From contig CAYWGD010000006.1 of the NCBI GenBank assembly GCA_964457335.1, positions 1-64,000 on the forward strand: a DNA stretch of 64,000 nt, in the 5' to 3' direction. How positions within the stretch are numbered: the first letter of the stretch is position 1; every line of letters starts with the position of its first letter. The notes beneath the pieces are model-generated. The model was not told the DNA's origin. It saw nothing but the letters and a program-made list of their open reading frames with translations, and made no database searches. Below, piece by piece: positions 7,801 through 14,968 of this stretch. Origin of the DNA: CAJBVW01 sp964457335 (GTDB lineage Bacteria; Myxococcota_A; UBA796; SXON01). Both the position numbers and the translations under genes were made by a program.

Positions 7801-10525
7801 CGCTGCGGGCGGCCCCGACGACGCCGACCCCATCGTGATCGTCGGCCTCGCCGCGCGCCTGCCCGGCGCGCCCGACGTCGAAGCCCTCGCGCGCGGGGTC
7901 CGCGCGCCGTTCGTGGCGATCGGGGGCCCACCGCCGGGGCGGGTCGGCGGCGTGGCCGGGTGGCTCCCCGACGCGCTCCGCTTCGACGCCGCCGCGTTCG
8001 GGGTCGCCCGGCGGGAGGCCGCGCGTCTCGACCCGCGCCAGGGCCTCGCGTTGGAGCTCGCGTGGGAGGCGTTGGAGCGCAGCGGCCTCGCGCCCGACGC
8101 GCGCGCCACCGCCGTGTTCGTCGGCGTCTCGGGCGGCGAGCCGCGCGCGGTCGGGGAGGAGGTCGATCCCCAGGCGCTCACCGGGCGCGTGGACGCCGCG
8201 ATCGCCGGCCGGGTGGCCTACGCGCTCGGGCTCGAGGGGCCCACGATGGGCGTCGACGCGGCGTGCGCGTCCTCGCTCGTGGCGATCCACCTCGCGGCGG
8301 CGAGCGTGCGGCGCGGCGAGTGCGAGCAGGCGCTCGCCGGCGGCGTGCAGGTGCTCGGGACGCCGCACGGCACCGCGCTCGTCGCCGCGACGGGCGCGCT
8401 CTCGCCCACCGGCCGCGCGCGCCCCTTCGACGCCGACGCCGACGGCTTCGTGCGCGGCGAGGGCGGCGCCTTCGTGGTGCTCACGCGGCGCTCCCGGGCG
8501 CGCGCGCTCGGCCTCTCGGTGTGGGGCGTCCTCGTGGGGAGCGCGACGGGCCACGGCGGCGGCGGCGGCGGCTTCACCGCGCCCGACCCCGCCGCGCAGG
8601 AGCGCGTGATGCGCGCCGCGCTCGGCGGCGTGGACCCCCGCGGCGTCGTGTACGTCGAGGCGCACGGCACCGGCACGCGCCTCGGCGACCCCATCGAGGC
8701 CGCCGCCCTCGGACGCGTGTACGGCGGCGTCGCGGTCGGCTCCGCGAAGGCGAGCTTCGGCCACCTGGAGCCCGCGGCGGGTGTGGTCGGGCTCGCGCGG
8801 CTGCTCATCGCGATGCGTGCGGGCCGGCTCCCGGCGCAGCCGTCGGTGACGCGCCTCCACCCCGAGGTCGCGGCGTGGGGCCACCGGGTCCCCACGGGGC
8901 ACGAGCCCTGGCCCGCGGGCGGCCTCGGCGCGGTGAGCGCCATCGGCCTCACCGGCACCGTGGCCCACGTGGTCGTGGGGCCGGACGACGGCGTAGGTGT
9001 CAATGATCAGTTCCTGACACCTCCGGCGCTGACACCTCCAGCGCGAACCCCTCCAGCGACCGCAGGTGTCAATGATCAGTTCCTGACACCTCCAGCGCGA
9101 ACCCCTCCAGCGACCGTAGGTGTCAATGATCAGTTCCTGACACCCTCAAGACGCCAACCCCCCGCGACGCCACCGCGCGACGGGGGCCGGAGGGCAGCGC
9201 GGGCGCGCCCCGAACGCACCCGCTGGCGCGTGGAGCTCTCCGCCCGCACGCCCGGCGCGCTGCGGTCGTTGTGTGATCGCTGGGCCGCCGCGCTCGAAGG
9301 GCGCGCGGAGCTCGACGTGGCCGACGTGGCGTGGACGGCGCTCCGTCGCCGGCGGCTGCCCGCGCGGCGCGCGGTCGTGGCGGCGACCGTCGACGAGCTG
9401 CGTGCCGGCCTGCTCGCCGAGGGGGACAGCCCCGGCGGCGTGCTGCCCGACGGGACCGGCCGGCGGGTGATCGACCTGCCGATCCCGGCGTGGGGCGGCG
9501 AGGCGTGGACGGCCGGCGCGGCGCACGCCGGGACCACGCACGGCGCCGCGTCCCCGGCCGCCCCGGCCGGCCGCGCGCCCGCCACGCTCGACGCGCTCCT
9601 CGCGGAGCTGCTCCCGGCCGCGCTGGAGGCCCCCGACGTGCCGCTGGGCGACCTCGGGCTCGACTCCCTCGGCGCGCTCGTGCTCGCCGCGGCCGTGCCG
9701 GAGGTCCCCGCGACCGCGCTCCGGTCCTTCCCGCTCCAGGCCCTGCGCGCGCGGATCGGCCCGCCGCCCCGAGCCGCGAACGGCGCGCTCGCCACGACCG
9801 CCCCCGAGGCCCGCCCCACCCCGACGACCGAGCCCCCCCGCCCCTCCCTCGCGCTCCCCGACCTGCGCCTGGAGCGCCTCCGCGACGGCCGCGGGCTCCC
9901 CCTGGTGCTCGTCCACCCCGGCGGCGTGCCGGCCGAGGGCTGGGACGCGCTCGACCTCGGGGACCGGCCGGTCTGGCTCGCGCGCTCGTGGGCGTTGGAG
10001 GCGGGCGACGGCGCGTCGATCGCGCCCTGGGGCGTGGCGCTCGCGGCCGCCGTGGGCGCGGTGTTCAGCGGGCCGGTGGCGCTCGCCGGGTGGTCCCTCG
10101 GCGGCGTGATCGCGTGGGAGGCCGCCGCGCGCGTGGAGGCGGCCCGCGGAGAGGCGCCGCTCGTCGTGCTCCTCGACACCTACGGCCCCGGCGTGACGAT
10201 GCCCGCGAACCTGGAGCCGCTCGCGCGGGCCTGGGCCGCGGTGGCGTGGCCGGGCGACCCGAGCCCGCGCTTCGACCTCTGGCGGCAGGGCCTCGCGGCG
10301 TCCGCGCGGCGCGTGGCGGGCTGGTCGCCGCCCCCACGTCGCGGCGACACCCTGCGCGTGTGCGCGTCCCGCCGCCACGGGGTGCCCGTGGGCTGGTCCG
10401 AGGGGCGCGAGGCGTGGGTGGACGCCGACCACTACTCGCTCGTCCGCGGCGATGCGCTCGCCGAGGTGGGCCGGATCCTGCGCGCCGAGCTCGCGCACCT
10501 GGAAGGGAGGAACGATGCGAACTGA
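4814..10525 (+). CDS. Modular polyketide synthase, KS-AT-KS-ACP-TE
   Basis: A 1903-aa protein from GTG 4814, which overlaps the KS stop (GTGA). Order: repeat-encoded leader (1-130); KS1 (about 133-492; Cys283, His414, His447, with GCAAAL in place of the usual ACSSSL); KS-AT linker; AT (about 622-925; Ser712 in GHSIGELA; HAFH at 810-813, predicting malonyl-CoA); KS2 (about 1006-1390; Cys1151 in DAACASSL, His1284, His1317); a second KS-AT-type linker; ACP (Ser1618 in GLDSL); thioesterase (Ser1761 in GWSLGG, His1873). There is no KR, DH or ER. Module 1 lacks an ACP and module 2 lacks an AT, so the two seem to complement each other. Two linkers hold palindromic or GC-rich repeats read in frame. 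Product unknown; the upstream cassette suggests a short beta-branched acyl chain released by the TE. Confidence 0.88.
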   Translation: MSVRHVDPEGVRNCELTPTAAPGPAPGGAPGVTPGVRNCELTPTAAPGPGVGVNDQFLTPPGSPPGTVAPSAPGVRNCELTPTAAPGPGVGVNDQFLTPPGTVAPSAPGVRNCELTPTAAPGPARLGPDRAPVRITGLACRLPGADTVDAAFARLRGAPAFRRVDRWGEPAYGAWLDDPCAFDPAPFGLAPYEAARMDPQHRLLLTCAREAVDDAGLSRRALAGSRTGVWVAMGSQDWLWRTAVRAGHVDAYSVLGVAAGQAAGRIAAHLDLRGPAVVVDAGCAAALVAVDAAARAVASGELDRAIVGAVQVVLAPEGGRMLAAMGVESDGEPPLPFDPDSPGSVRGEGAGVLVIERDGRPARTRAWIRGSAVVQAGAALLGGVPSADVLADAARTALAEAGVAPTDLGWVEAHGTGAPAADAVEWAALRSVYPDAPIGSAKAVVGHLEAAAGFVGLLSALGRATPERPLVAVGTFGMSGTVGHLVLEAASTRRGVLSEGVFLGRGSAPQRPARGGEAPPGPPGGTSELETFRPTRGAHPAEDATPHLVGLSAATPTALATAIERWSAALSAEDADVAGLCRAAARRDTWPWRVAVAGRTAEELVTGLRRPRAAAAPVARPPTVGFLFTGQGAQEPGMGRGLYAADPAFRAAFDLAAAAFAPLGVDVAALCFDGGDLRDTRLAQPALFALQWALAATWAARGLRPSVVVGHSIGELAAAAVAGALTLPDAARIVAARAAAMGALPPGGSMLAVVAPREDVHPFLDGLPLDVAVENGPRQVVVAGPDDAIAALEERLEDAFVPFTRLRTSHAFHSRLQDPCVPGFVAAIEGIPSAQPRVPWVSTARAALVDAAPAPAYWAAQLRGTVRFRQAMLAASADVWVEIGPGDTLCKHARSVGAQALPSLPRGVAEPDGLAAAVVALFERGADVLPDDGGPAAPAPPYPFEPRRFGPEGLVPDGPGGAVAARGSPTPAHVAGGGDEGAEPVGPPTGPAPAARAAGGPDDADPIVIVGLAARLPGAPDVEALARGVRAPFVAIGGPPPGRVGGVAGWLPDALRFDAAAFGVARREAARLDPRQGLALELAWEALERSGLAPDARATAVFVGVSGGEPRAVGEEVDPQALTGRVDAAIAGRVAYALGLEGPTMGVDAACASSLVAIHLAAASVRRGECEQALAGGVQVLGTPHGTALVAATGALSPTGRARPFDADADGFVRGEGGAFVVLTRRSRARALGLSVWGVLVGSATGHGGGGGGFTAPDPAAQERVMRAALGGVDPRGVVYVEAHGTGTRLGDPIEAAALGRVYGGVAVGSAKASFGHLEPAAGVVGLARLLIAMRAGRLPAQPSVTRLHPEVAAWGHRVPTGHEPWPAGGLGAVSAIGLTGTVAHVVVGPDDGVGVNDQFLTPPALTPPARTPPATAGVNDQFLTPPARTPPATVGVNDQFLTPSRRQPPATPPRDGGRRAARARPERTRWRVELSARTPGALRSLCDRWAAALEGRAELDVADVAWTALRRRRLPARRAVVAATVDELRAGLLAEGDSPGGVLPDGTGRRVIDLPIPAWGGEAWTAGAAHAGTTHGAASPAAPAGRAPATLDALLAELLPAALEAPDVPLGDLGLDSLGALVLAAAVPEVPATALRSFPLQALRARIGPPPRAANGALATTAPEARPTPTTEPPRPSLALPDLRLERLRDGRGLPLVLVHPGGVPAEGWDALDLGDRPVWLARSWALEAGDGASIAPWGVALAAAVGAVFSGPVALAGWSLGGVIAWEAAARVEAARGEAPLVVLLDTYGPGVTMPANLEPLARAWAAVAWPGDPSPRFDLWRQGLAASARRVAGWSPPPRRGDTLRVCASRRHGVPVGWSEGREAWVDADHYSLVRGDALAEVGRILRAELAHLEGRNDAN
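4841..5163 (+). repeat. Cluster of six 26-bp imperfect palindromes in the PKS leader
   Basis: Units lie at 4841-4866, 4916-4941, 4967-4992, 5033-5058, 5084-5109 and 5138-5163. Each begins GGTGTCA and ends TGACACC. Units 1, 2, 4 and 6 are in one orientation (core GGAACTGCGAAT; unit 1 has T for C). Units 3 and 5 are in the other (core ATGATCAGTTCC). Start-to-start spacings are 75, 51, 66, 51 and 54 bp, all multiples of three. In the PKS frame they encode GVRNCELTP and GVNDQFLTP, joined by Pro/Ala/Gly-rich spacers. Confidence 0.95.
6316..6390 (+). repeat. GC-rich dispersed repeat inside the PKS (KS1-AT linker)
   Basis: Core TTCTTGGGGCGGGG followed by CTCTGCCCCGCAACGCCCC, then further G and C runs. 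The same core occurs between genes at 30135-30178 and 40107-40153, inside another gene at 33928-33980 (inverted), and truncated at 22624-22642. Here it is read in frame as a Gly/Pro/Arg-rich stretch (FLGRGSAPQRPARGG) at the end of KS1. Confidence 0.85.
8996..9144 (+). repeat. Cluster of three 26-bp palindromes after PKS KS2
   Basis: Units at 8996-9021, 9065-9090 and 9119-9144, all in the ATGATCAGTTCC orientation, belong to the same family as the six units in the PKS leader. Spacings of 69 and 54 bp again keep the frame, and each encodes GVNDQFLTP. The spacers repeat a short Pro-Ala-Arg-Thr motif (TPPARTPPAT), so spacer and unit appear to have been duplicated together. Confidence 0.95.
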
Positions 10526-10994
10526 GCTGGACTCCAACTGGCCCCCGACCTGGACGGACGCCAAGCCGCGCCTCGCCGCCCTGCTCCCGGGGGTGTGGCG
10601 GCTCCGGTCGCTCGAGACGCGCGACGGCGCCACCGTGGAGCGCCCCTTCGGCAACGCGCCGGAGGGCTGGCTCGTCTACACCGCGGACGGCTTCGTCTCC
10701 GTGCACATGGGCCGGCCCGACCGGCCGGCCTTCGCGAGCGGCGACATCCTGCGCGGCTCGCCGGAGGAGCAGGCCGCCGCGGTGGGCGGCTACGCCGGGT
10801 ACATGGGCCGCTGGGAGCTCGACGGCGCGCGCGTGCGCCACCACGTCACGTTCAGCTTCTTCCCGAACTGGAACGGCACGGTGCAGGAGCGGCACGTGGA
10901 GCTCCTGCGGGACGTGCTCCGGCTGACCACCGAGCCCCACGTCATCGAGGGGCGGGTGCGGGTCGCGACGTTGACGTGGGAGCGGGCGGGCTGA
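10515..10994 (+). CDS. Lipocalin-like domain protein
   Basis: A 159-aa protein from ATG 10515 (GGAAGGGAGG upstream), overlapping the PKS stop by 11 bp. The pattern LLPGVWRLRSLETRDGATVERPFGN, then GWLVYTADGFVSVHMGR, then GRWELDGARVRHHVTFSFFPNW matches the small lipocalin-like family found beside fungal and bacterial polyketide genes. Members are thought to bind or help modify small molecules, but few are characterised. The overlap suggests translational coupling with the PKS and a role on its product; that role is inference. No signal peptide is seen. Confidence 0.75.
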   Translation: MRTELDSNWPPTWTDAKPRLAALLPGVWRLRSLETRDGATVERPFGNAPEGWLVYTADGFVSVHMGRPDRPAFASGDILRGSPEEQAAAVGGYAGYMGRWELDGARVRHHVTFSFFPNWNGTVQERHVELLRDVLRLTTEPHVIEGRVRVATLTWERAG

Positions 10995-11113
10995 CCTCGC
11001 GCCACCCCAGCTTCGCCCCGTGATCCCGACGCCCCCCTCCCCACGCGCCCCCGCGCCCCCTCTCCACCCCCGCCCCTTGCGTCCGGGCCCCGCGCGGAGT
11101 TCGATCCGCCGAC

Positions 11114-13996
11114 ATGCCCCTCGTCGCCCGGCTCCTCGGCGGTTGCTCCTTCACGCTCGACGGGCGCGCGCTCGGCGGCTGGCCCACGCGCAAGGCCGAC
11201 GCGATGCTCGCGTACCTGTGCGTCGCGCCGCGCGAGCACCCCCGCACGAGCCTCGCCGCGCTGCTCTGGGGCGACTCGACAGAGGCGCAGTCCGCCGCGA
11301 ACCTGCGCGTCGTGCTCAGCGCGTTGCGGCGCGACCTCGGCGAGCGGCTGGCCGTCACCCGCGCCGGCGTCCGCCTCGACGTGTCCACGCTCGACTGCGA
11401 CCGCACGCGCGTCGACGCGCTCCTGCAGGACGGCCTCGGCGGGCCGCCGAACGCCGCGCGGGTCGCGTCGCTGACCGAGGCCACGCGCGTGTACGCCGGC
11501 GCCTTCCTCGACGGGCTCCTGCTCCGCGCCGCGCCGATGTTCGAGGAGTGGCAGCTCCAGGAGCGCGAGCACCTTCGCGGCCGAATGGTGCGCGCCCACG
11601 AGGTGCTCCTGCGCTGGCACGCCGAGCGCGACGAGGTGGCCGTCGCGCTGGAGCAGGCGGAGCGCATCCTCGCGCTCGACCCGCTGAACGAGGCCGCGGA
11701 CCTCGAGATCCTCCGCCTCCACGGCCGCCGCGGCGACCGCGCGGCCGTCCACGCGCACTTCGACGCCGCCGTCGCCCGCTGGCAGCGCCACACCGGCCGC
11801 GGGCCCCGCCCCGCCCTGGGCGACCTCGCCGCGCGCCTCTCCGCGCCGCCCCCCGTGGTCCTCGGCGCGCTGCCGGGATCCCACACGCCGATGGTCGGCC
11901 GCGAGAAGGAGCTCGCCGCGCTCGTGGACGCGCTCTCCGACCCCTACGGCCGCCTCGTCACCGTGCTCGGCCCCGGCGGCATCGGCAAGACGCGCCTCGC
12001 CGAGGCCGCCGCCGTGGCGCTCGCGCCCCGCTTCGCGCACGGCACGTGGTGGGTGTCCCTCGCCGCGGTCGCGGACCTGCCCGGGCTCCTCTCCGCGGTC
12101 ACGTCCGCCATCGGCCTCACCCCCCAGGCCGCCGATCCCGCCGCCACGCTCGCGCACTGGCTCCGCGACCGCGCGCTCCTCCTGGTGCTCGACACCGCCG
12201 AGCACGTGCTGGAGCCCCTCGCCGCGGTGCTGCCCGGCTGGCTCCGCGAGGCGCCCGGCCTCCGCGTCCTCTGCACCTCCCGCCAGCCGCTGGAGCTCGT
12301 GGCGGAGGCGCGCTTCCCGCTCGCCGGCCTGCCCGTGGGCGACGGCCCGAGCGACGCCGTCCGCCTCGTCGCCAACACGATCCGCCGCCTCGACCCGCTC
12401 TCCCCGCTCGTCCGCGACCCCGTGCTCGTCCAGCTCTGCCGCGCGCTCGACGGGCACCCGCTCGCGCTCGAGCTCGCCGCCCCCGCGCTGCTCGACGCCC
12501 GCGACCCCGCGGAGCTCCTCCACCGCCTCGAGACCGACGTCCGCGCGCTCCAGGCCCGCGAGCGCGACCGGCCGCGGCGCCACGCCTCGCTCCACGCCGC
12601 CTTCGACTTCGGCTTCGCGCACCTCGATCCCGCCGCCCGCCGGCTCCTGCTGCGGCTGTCCTGCTTCCGCGGGGGCTTCGACGCGCGTGCCCTCGACGCG
12701 CTCGACGCCGCGCCCGGCGCCATGGACGCCCTGTCGCGCCGCTCGCTCGTCACGCGCGCGGGCCCGGAGCGCTGGCGGCTCCTGGCGCCCATCCGCGCGC
12801 TGGCCGCCGGGGAGCTCGCCGCCGACGCCGCCGAGCACCTCGCCGCGGAGCGCGCCCACCGCCGGCACGTGGCCGAGGAGGCCGACCGCGTAGCCGCCGC
12901 GCTCTGGCTCTCCGAGCACGTCTCCGCGCTGGACGCCTGGCGCCGCCTCGCGGACGACGCGCTCGCCGCCTGGACCCCCGACGATCCCGAGGCCTTCGCG
13001 ACGATCGGCCGCGCGATGCGGGGCGCCCTCGACGCGCTGTCGTGGTGGCGGGAAGGCCACCGCCGCTTCGCCGCCGCCACCTCCGCCGACCCCGTGGGCG
13101 AGGGCGTCTGCCGCGTCGCCGAGGCGCTCTTCGCCCTCCGCTTCGGAGACGCCCCTGGCTGCCTCCGCGCGCTCGACCGCGTGCCCGCCGAGGCCGACCC
13201 CGCCGAGCAGCGCAAGGCGCGCGCGCTCCGGGCCACCGCGCTCCAGGCCGTCGGCCGCCGCGCCGAGGCCCAGGACCTCGCCACCGAGGTGCTCGCCGAG
13301 TGCGAGGCCGTCGGGGACCGCCCCAACGTCGTCGCGGCGCTCGCCACGCTGGCCGGGCTCGCCCGCGGCCGCGGCGACGTGCCCGCCGCCGAAGCGCTGC
13401 TCCTCCGCGCCGCCGCGCTGCTCGAGGCCGACGGCAAGATCGGGTTCGCGGCCGGCGCCTGGCACAACCTCGGCGCGTTGGCCCGCGAGCGCGGGGATCT
13501 GCGCGCTGCCCGCGACCACCTGCTCCGCGCGCTCGAGCTCCAGCGGCGCTACTTCGACCGGCGGGGCGCGGCGCTCACCCTCATCACCCTCGGCGCCGTC
13601 GAGCTCGAGGAGGGCGACGCGGCCTGCGTCGGCCGCTTCCGCGAGGCCCAGCGCATCGGCGACGACCTCGAGGACGAGGTGACGCGCGCCCTCGCGCTCC
13701 ACCAGCTCGGGCAGTGGGCGCTCCTCCAGGGCCGCACGGCCGAGGCCGAGGGCCACGCGGCCGCCGCGCTCGCCATCCAAGCCAGGCTCCCCGACCGGCG
13801 CTGGGAGGTCGGCAACCGCGTCGACTGGGCCAGGCTCCGCCTCCGACGCGGGGAGACGCGCCTCGCGGCCGCGGAGCTGCTCGTCGCGCTCGACCGCGCC
13901 GGCGGGGAGGACGCGCGCGTGCGCGGGCTCGCGAAGCGTCTGGGCGACGTGGGCGACGACCTGCGCGGTTTCCTGGCGGCCATGGCGCAGGGCTGA
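11114..13996 (+). CDS. SARP-family transcriptional regulator with NTPase and TPR domains
   Basis: A 960-aa AfsR-like protein. Residues 1-95 form the winged-helix segment (RLLGGCSFTLDGRALGGWP, LLWGD, ANLRVVLSALRRDL). Residues about 96-245 form the bacterial transcriptional activator domain. An NB-ARC-type NTPase follows, with Walker A GPGGIGKT at 286-293 and a hydrophobic strand LLLVLDTAEHV as Walker B. The C-terminal third is alpha-helical with TPR-like repeats. Such regulators usually activate the biosynthetic cluster they lie in. It is 119 bp downstream of the lipocalin gene and in the same direction, so it is probably the pathway regulator. No strong Shine-Dalgarno precedes ATG 11114; a small inverted repeat (GCGGA...TCCGC) does. 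Confidence 0.85.
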   Translation: MPLVARLLGGCSFTLDGRALGGWPTRKADAMLAYLCVAPREHPRTSLAALLWGDSTEAQSAANLRVVLSALRRDLGERLAVTRAGVRLDVSTLDCDRTRVDALLQDGLGGPPNAARVASLTEATRVYAGAFLDGLLLRAAPMFEEWQLQEREHLRGRMVRAHEVLLRWHAERDEVAVALEQAERILALDPLNEAADLEILRLHGRRGDRAAVHAHFDAAVARWQRHTGRGPRPALGDLAARLSAPPPVVLGALPGSHTPMVGREKELAALVDALSDPYGRLVTVLGPGGIGKTRLAEAAAVALAPRFAHGTWWVSLAAVADLPGLLSAVTSAIGLTPQAADPAATLAHWLRDRALLLVLDTAEHVLEPLAAVLPGWLREAPGLRVLCTSRQPLELVAEARFPLAGLPVGDGPSDAVRLVANTIRRLDPLSPLVRDPVLVQLCRALDGHPLALELAAPALLDARDPAELLHRLETDVRALQARERDRPRRHASLHAAFDFGFAHLDPAARRLLLRLSCFRGGFDARALDALDAAPGAMDALSRRSLVTRAGPERWRLLAPIRALAAGELAADAAEHLAAERAHRRHVAEEADRVAAALWLSEHVSALDAWRRLADDALAAWTPDDPEAFATIGRAMRGALDALSWWREGHRRFAAATSADPVGEGVCRVAEALFALRFGDAPGCLRALDRVPAEADPAEQRKARALRATALQAVGRRAEAQDLATEVLAECEAVGDRPNVVAALATLAGLARGRGDVPAAEALLLRAAALLEADGKIGFAAGAWHNLGALARERGDLRAARDHLLRALELQRRYFDRRGAALTLITLGAVELEEGDAACVGRFREAQRIGDDLEDEVTRALALHQLGQWALLQGRTAEAEGHAAAALAIQARLPDRRWEVGNRVDWARLRLRRGETRLAAAELLVALDRAGGEDARVRGLAKRLGDVGDDLRGFLAAMAQG

Positions 13997-14105
13997 ATCC
14001 GGGTTCGGGCAGCCGGCCCGCCGAAGACGGCGGCCGCCGCGGAGACGTCGGCGCCCGGGCGAACGTCGGCGGCTCCCGCCCCGCTCCCGGTTACACCGCC
14101 GCCCG

Positions 14106-14850
14106 ATGTCGCTCTCGCTCACCCCCCGCATCCCGCCGCTGCTCCACCTGGTCAACCGCGTCGGCGCGGGCCTGCGGCGCCTCGCGCCGGGCATCGGGCG
14201 CTTCGACCCGGAGGTGCTGATCGGGTGGGCGGCCCGCGAGGCGGGCAGCGACGACTTCGGGGCGGACGACGCGTGGCGGGAGGGCCTCGCGGTCTACGTC
14301 GCGTCGCTCGAGCGCGACGCCGACCTCCACCTCCTCGGCTGGGTGCACATCCGCGACATGGTGCGCGGATCCCTTCCACGTGGGCTTCCTGCCCTCGCTC
14401 TTCGCGGCCGCGCCCGACGCGATGGTCGTGCGTACCCACCGCGATCCGTTGGAGACCCTCCCGAGCTACCACAAGCTCACGCTCAACATGCACGCGGTGC
14501 TCTGCGGCCGGCTCGACGTGCCCGCGGTCGTGGAGGCCAACACCCGCTGGCAGGTGGCGCTCACGGAGGCCGCGGTGCGGCCGGTGCCGGCAGGGCGGGT
14601 CCTCGACGTCGACTACCGGCGCCTCGTGGCGGATCCCGTCGGCACGGCGCGCGACATCCACGCCCACTTCGGGCTCGCGTGGGACGACCGCCTCGCCGAG
14701 CGGCTCGGGCGCTTCGCGCAGACCAACGGACAGCGCAAGTACGGCGAGAACCCCTACGCCATCGACGAGTTCGGCCAGTCCGAGGCGGCGCTCCGGGAGC
14801 GGTTCGCTCCGTACCGCGAGGCGTTCGGGCTCGCGCGCAAGGCCAGCTGA
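14106..14850 (+). pseudogene. Sulfotransferase remnant, internal deletion and frameshift
   Basis: Two pieces in different frames are recognisable. Bases 14106 to about 14365 encode the N-terminus of a Sulfotransfer_3-type enzyme (FDPEVLIGWAAREAG, DDFGADDAWREGL, LHLLGWVHIRD). From about 14366 a different frame carries the C-terminal half (FHVGFLPSLFAAAPDA, VVRTHRDPLETLPSYHKL, VLDVDYRRLVADP, then GLAWDDRLAERLGR). The middle, which should hold the PAPS 5'-phosphosulfate loop (PRSGTT type), is missing, so roughly 150 residues are lost at a junction near the GGATCC at 14368. No functional enzyme is expected. Confidence 0.75.
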
Positions 14851-14968
14851 GCAGGTCCCGCTCGGTGAGCCGGTTGGCGGCCGGCCCCTCGAAGAAGCGC
14901 ATCAGGCCGGCCTTCTCGACCTCCCCGTCGCGCCGTCGTCACGGTAGGATGATCTCCTCGGAGTCCCG

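Noticed and set aside
4967..9144. Functional link between GATC in the ATGATCAG palindromes and the MutH gene
   Set aside because: Only five units contain GATC and the site is common; there is no evidence beyond coincidence.
496..14194. Very long minus-strand open frames antiparallel to the PKS locus (for example 496-2136, 5000-8968, 10790-14194)
   Set aside because: Their composition (runs of Arg, Gly, Glu, His, Val) is what the complement of GC-rich coding DNA gives; they contain no motifs, while the plus-strand frames have complete catalytic signatures.
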